Below, piece after piece: positions 14,774 to 17,495 of a stretch of 17,495 nt of DNA. The first letter of the stretch is position 1, and every line of letters begins with the position of its first letter. The position numbers were made by a program, and so were the translations under genes. The DNA is from Methanomassiliicoccales archaeon (GTDB lineage Archaea; Thermoplasmatota; Thermoplasmata; Methanomassiliicoccales; UBA472), in contig JAJRAL010000054.1 in assembly GCA_028679935.1 (NCBI GenBank), forward strand, positions 1 to 17,495, given 5' to 3'. The notes under the pieces are model-generated. The model saw only the letters and a program-made list of their open reading frames with translations, was not told where the DNA came from and ran no database searches.

Positions 14774-15961
14774 ATGAAGTACGATTACGACGTCATCGTC
14801 GTCGGGGCCGGACCAGTAGGAGGCTGGACCGCCTACCACGCGGCGAAAGGCGGGGCGAAGGTCCTGCTGATCGAGAAGAGACAGGAGATCGGCTCATCGC
14901 TCAGATGCGCAGAGGGCCTCTCGCGCGCCGGCCTGGACAGAGCCGGGATCAAAATGGACAGAAGCTGGGTCTCCACCGAGATCCGCGGCGCGAAGATAAT
15001 CTCGCCTGGAGGGTACGCTCTGACGGTCGACGAGAAGCAGGCCGGCAACGAGGTCGGTCTGGTCCTGAACCGCCACCTCTTCGACAAGGCGCTGTGCGCC
15101 GAGGCGGCGAGGGCGGGCGCGGAGATCATGGTCAAGACCGCCACGACCGGGCTGATCATAGAGGATGGCAAGGTGTCGGGCATCACCGGCACGAGCTTCG
15201 GCGAGCCGATCAGGTTCACCTCGAGATGCGTCGTCGGCGCCGACGGGTACGAGTCCCAGGTAGGCCGATGGGGAGGCCTCGACACGACTGTCAAACCGTC
15301 GGACATCACTTCGTGCTTCCAGTACCGGATGACCAATCTGAAGGCGGAGCCGGACTTCTGCGAGTTCCTCATCGGCTCGGTCGCGCCTGGAGGCTATGCC
15401 TGGATCTTCCCGAAGGGAGGGGACACGGCGAACGTCGGATTGGGTGTGCTGGGCTCGAGGCTCAAGCACCCGGGCGAGGTCAAGGCTTACCTGGACAAGT
15501 TCATCAAGAGCGACCCGAGGCTCAAGGGCGGGCAGCCGCTCGAGGCGGTCGGGGCCGCGGTTTCGGTCTCGCCCCCGGTGGAGAAGGCGATCGCGGACGG
15601 GCTCCTCCTGGTCGGGGACGCGGCGCGTGTCATCGATCCGATCACCGGTGGCGGCATCGCGAACGGATGCATCCAGGCCACCTTCGCTGGGAAGGTTCTG
15701 GGCGAGTGCGCCCAGGCGAAGGACTTCAGCGAGGCCGCGCTGCAGAGGTACGAGAAGCTCTGGCGCGACGAGCTGGAGAACAAGCTGTGGCGCAACTGGA
15801 TGGCGAAGGAGAAGCTCATCACGCTCCCGGACAAGACGCTCGACGACGTGGTCAAGGTGCTCTCGGAGTGCGACATCAAGCAGATGTCGGTCTATAACCT
15901 CCTCGCCGCACTGAAGGAGAAGCTCCCCGACCTGGTCAAGGAGTTCGAGGAGTTCATCTGA
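14774..15961 (+). CDS. Geranylgeranyl reductase (digeranylgeranylglycerophospholipid reductase)
   Basis: This FAD enzyme saturates the geranylgeranyl chains of archaeal ether lipids, giving the phytanyl chains that Tes couples. The 395-residue protein has the Rossmann motif GAGPVGG at 11-17 and IEK at 33-35. Next come the conserved cysteine C45 in LRCAEGLS, GADGYES at 155-161 and the GGR signature PGGYAWIFPKG at 205-215. The second FAD motif is GDAARVIDPITGGGI at 281-295. These are complete. Plant and bacterial ChlP-type homologues act on chlorophyll or prenyl diphosphates, but the archaeal lipid context makes this the lipid enzyme. It starts directly after the ferredoxin stop and ends the operon, convergent with mevalonate kinase across a 34-nt gap. 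Confidence 0.94.
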   Translation: MKYDYDVIVVGAGPVGGWTAYHAAKGGAKVLLIEKRQEIGSSLRCAEGLSRAGLDRAGIKMDRSWVSTEIRGAKIISPGGYALTVDEKQAGNEVGLVLNRHLFDKALCAEAARAGAEIMVKTATTGLIIEDGKVSGITGTSFGEPIRFTSRCVVGADGYESQVGRWGGLDTTVKPSDITSCFQYRMTNLKAEPDFCEFLIGSVAPGGYAWIFPKGGDTANVGLGVLGSRLKHPGEVKAYLDKFIKSDPRLKGGQPLEAVGAAVSVSPPVEKAIADGLLLVGDAARVIDPITGGGIANGCIQATFAGKVLGECAQAKDFSEAALQRYEKLWRDELENKLWRNWMAKEKLITLPDKTLDDVVKVLSECDIKQMSVYNLLAALKEKLPDLVKEFEEFI

Positions 15962-15995
15962 GCCAAACCCTTTCCGTCATGGACTTTTCTGACCG

Positions 15996-16922
15996 CTAGG
16001 GTTCCAGCCGCACGCCTGGCTCCCCAATTCTGACCGCGTACGGGGTCCCTCCCCTGGACCTGATGACCTCCACGACCTTATCCGGCCTGTCGGTCAGCGC
16101 GATCATGCTGCCCCCGCCGCCGGCGCCCGTCAGCTTCGCCCCGTAGGAGTACGGCAGGCAACCCTCGACGAACTTGTCCAGGAGAGGAGTGGAGACGCCG
16201 AGGACGGCGAGCAGGCGATGGTCGCGGGTCATCAGCTCACCGAGTCCCACAACGTCCTTCTTCTTCATCCTCGGAATCGCCTCGCGTGTCAGTTGGCCGA
16301 TCTCCTCGACGATGTCCCGCGCGAATACCGTCCTATCGTAGTAGCGCTTGACCTTGGCGACGAGCGGGCCGGTCGGGGCGTTGACGCCGGTGTAGCCGAC
16401 GACCAGCGAGAGGTTTGGCACCGGGCAATGGTGGACGTACCACTCTCTGGTGTCGCGTTTGATGTGCCAGAGGAGCCCTTCTCCCTCTTCCTTGTCCACG
16501 AGGACTCCCTGACCGTGCGTGCTAACCGAGGTGTCGATCGGGCTCGCCCTGCCTTGGACCTGCGATTCGACTTCGAAGGCCTTGGTCGCAACGTCCGCAT
16601 AGTCGATGCCCCGGCCTGAGGATGTGAGCGCCGCTAGAGCCGCCACGCAGACCGCGGCGGATGATCCCAAGCCCGAGCCGGATGGTATCTCTGAATCGGT
16701 CACTATAGTGCAGCCCCCGACTTTCGCGGCGAGCCTCACCGCAGCGCTGACGTAGGGATGAGCAGCGTCGGAGAGCACAGCGCCATTCAGGGTCGTGATT
16801 TCGGCCCTCGTCGCACGGCACCTGAGGCGGAGGTTTATCGCCGCCGCGATTGCAGGTTGACCGAAGACGACCGCGTGCTCACCGAGAAGGATCACCTTGC
16901 CAGGTGCGGTCGCCGTTGGCAT
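15996..16922 (-). CDS. mvk: Mevalonate kinase
   Basis: This GHMP kinase phosphorylates mevalonate to 5-phosphomevalonate, feeding the isoprenoid chains used by the lipid operon opposite. The 308-residue protein has motif 1 PGKVILLGEHAVVFGQPA near residues 7-24, the ATP-loop PSGSGLGSSAA at 80-90, the catalytic Asp130 in GRASPIDTSVSTHG, and motif 3 KLTGAGGGGSMIAL near the C-terminus. The first motif (LLGEHAVV) marks mevalonate kinase rather than homoserine kinase or the decarboxylase-like mevalonate 3-kinase of Thermoplasma. ATG 16922 is chosen because a TATA-like box (16948-16954) lies 29 nt before it; the open frame extends upstream to 16997. It follows an unrecognised gene by 86 nt. Confidence 0.93.
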   Translation of the reverse strand: MPTATAPGKVILLGEHAVVFGQPAIAAAINLRLRCRATRAEITTLNGAVLSDAAHPYVSAAVRLAAKVGGCTIVTDSEIPSGSGLGSSAAVCVAALAALTSSGRGIDYADVATKAFEVESQVQGRASPIDTSVSTHGQGVLVDKEEGEGLLWHIKRDTREWYVHHCPVPNLSLVVGYTGVNAPTGPLVAKVKRYYDRTVFARDIVEEIGQLTREAIPRMKKKDVVGLGELMTRDHRLLAVLGVSTPLLDKFVEGCLPYSYGAKLTGAGGGGSMIALTDRPDKVVEVIRSRGGTPYAVRIGEPGVRLEP

Positions 16923-16947
16923 CCGCCGTTCATGCACTTGCCCGGAC

Positions 16948-16954
16948 TTAATTG
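16948..16954 (-). promoter_or_regulatory. TATA box of mvk
   Basis: The minus strand reads CAATTAA, centred 29 nt before ATG 16922, within the 86-nt gap after the upstream gene. It supports a leaderless mvk message independent of that gene and rules against starts further upstream. Confidence 0.5.
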
Positions 16955-17008
16955 ATTGCGCAGCTCGGCGGATGTCGAACTCGAGCCGAACCCGCACCAG
17001 TCTTCAGA

Positions 17009-17495
17009 TCACGCCAGGTCGTACTTCTTCAGCATATCCCCGACCGCGTCGTTCGGCGTCTTACCTTTGAGGTCTTTCCTGGGGGTGCTCCAGAACTTCT
17101 CCTGGAATTCGCCCAGGGCGGCGTCGAGTTCCTCTTCCGTCTTGAAGTCGTGCCCCTTCGCCTTAACGAACTCTTCCTGAAATAGCTTCAGGATGTCCAC
17201 TCCGTACTCTTTGTTGGCCAGCGTGACCGCGATGTAGTCGTCGATGTTCTCCGAGACGACCTTGGAGAGCTCCTCGGGCAGCACGTCCATGACCATGTCG
17301 AGCACCGCGTTCGTGACTGTCAGGAACATCATCTCGCGCTTGTTCGGCTCAGGAGCGATCTGCTGCTCCACAGCGTTGACGAGGTCATCGTACCAAAGCT
17401 GCCTAAGGGCGAACGAACGGTTCGAGTTCTTCGCCAGGAAGTCCGGCGCCTCGATCTCCACCTCGACGCCCTTCTTCTTGGCCGGCTTTGCGCCC
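17009..17495 (-). CDS. Unrecognised acidic helical protein, N-terminus outside window
   Basis: The reading frame is open to the window edge, so the gene is probably cut at its 5' end. The visible part runs GAKPAKKKGVEVEIEAPDF and on for another 145 or so residues. A Lys/Ala/Pro stretch is followed by a predicted all-helical, acidic domain with a mild hydrophobic helix (MMFLTVTNAVLDMVMDVL), then AVTLANKEYGVDILKLF and a C-terminal EFQEKFWSTPRKDLKGKTP. A GTG at 17461 is a possible internal start, but the coding character continues beyond it. No cysteines, signal peptide or known motif are seen. It lies upstream of mvk on the same strand, with 86 nt between them. I cannot assign a function. Confidence 0.65.
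   Translation of the reverse strand, partial: GAKPAKKKGVEVEIEAPDFLAKNSNRSFALRQLWYDDLVNAVEQQIAPEPNKREMMFLTVTNAVLDMVMDVLPEELSKVVSENIDDYIAVTLANKEYGVDILKLFQEEFVKAKGHDFKTEEELDAALGEFQEKFWSTPRKDLKGKTPNDAVGDMLKKYDLA

Noticed and set aside
14488..15897. A 469-codon plus-strand open frame across tes, ferredoxin and GGR in another frame
   Set aside because: Arg/Gly-rich shadow frame overlapping three well-supported genes; no motif.
15962..15995. Possible terminator between GGR and mvk (TTTT tract near 15983)
   Set aside because: Only a short T run and no stem; too weak to call.
16923..16997. Upstream extension of mevalonate kinase to 16997
   Set aside because: The extra residues are not like the family N-terminus, and they lie at or before the TATA-like box at 16948-16954.

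Overview
The window reads as a chromosomal segment of a euryarchaeal-type archaeon. Archaeal hallmarks are uL16/L10e, the diphthamide enzyme Dph2, the RNase P protein Rnp4, a TrmB-family regulator and ether-lipid enzymes. First genes of transcription units have TATA boxes about 25-30 nt before the start, and internal genes carry GAGGTGA Shine-Dalgarno sites. Moderately high GC, an MtxX/methanogenesis-marker-4 homologue and a tetraether lipid synthase suggest a methanogen or close relative. Methanomassiliicoccales or another Thermoplasmatota lineage is my guess, not proven. No tRNA, rRNA, CRISPR, transposase or phage gene was seen.

Layout. (1) Positions 1-4336, all minus strand, form a translation and tRNA/EF2-modification block. 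In transcription order it holds rpl10e, dph2, mtxX, then queD-queC-queE (preQ0 synthesis for archaeosine), then the start of a membrane protein that leaves the window. (2) Positions 4337-4541 are a divergent promoter region. From it a plus-strand cluster runs rnp4 - yhbY - serS (RNase P subunit, CRM RNA-binding protein, seryl-tRNA synthetase). (3) Positions 6465-12957, minus strand, hold an MscS-type channel, a 1412-residue secreted/membrane-anchored protein with a class III (pilin-like) signal and a lamin-tail domain, and a TrmB-family regulator. (4) Positions 13023-15961, plus strand, are a tight lipid operon: tetraether synthase (Tes, radical SAM), a 2[4Fe-4S] ferredoxin and geranylgeranyl reductase. 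Mevalonate kinase and an unrecognised acidic helical protein lie convergent to it.

How they work together. Mevalonate kinase feeds isoprenoid synthesis. Geranylgeranyl reductase, with ferredoxin as likely electron donor, saturates the C20 chains. Tes joins two saturated archaeol chains into membrane-spanning tetraethers. The same order (Tes, ferredoxin, GGR) is known from Methanosarcina acetivorans (MA1486-MA1484). The most notable point here is that a TrmB-family regulator is divergent from this operon, with a perfect inverted repeat in the short shared promoter. It sits just upstream of the likely tes TATA box and over the regulator's own promoter. This geometry would suit activation of tetraether synthesis with autorepression.
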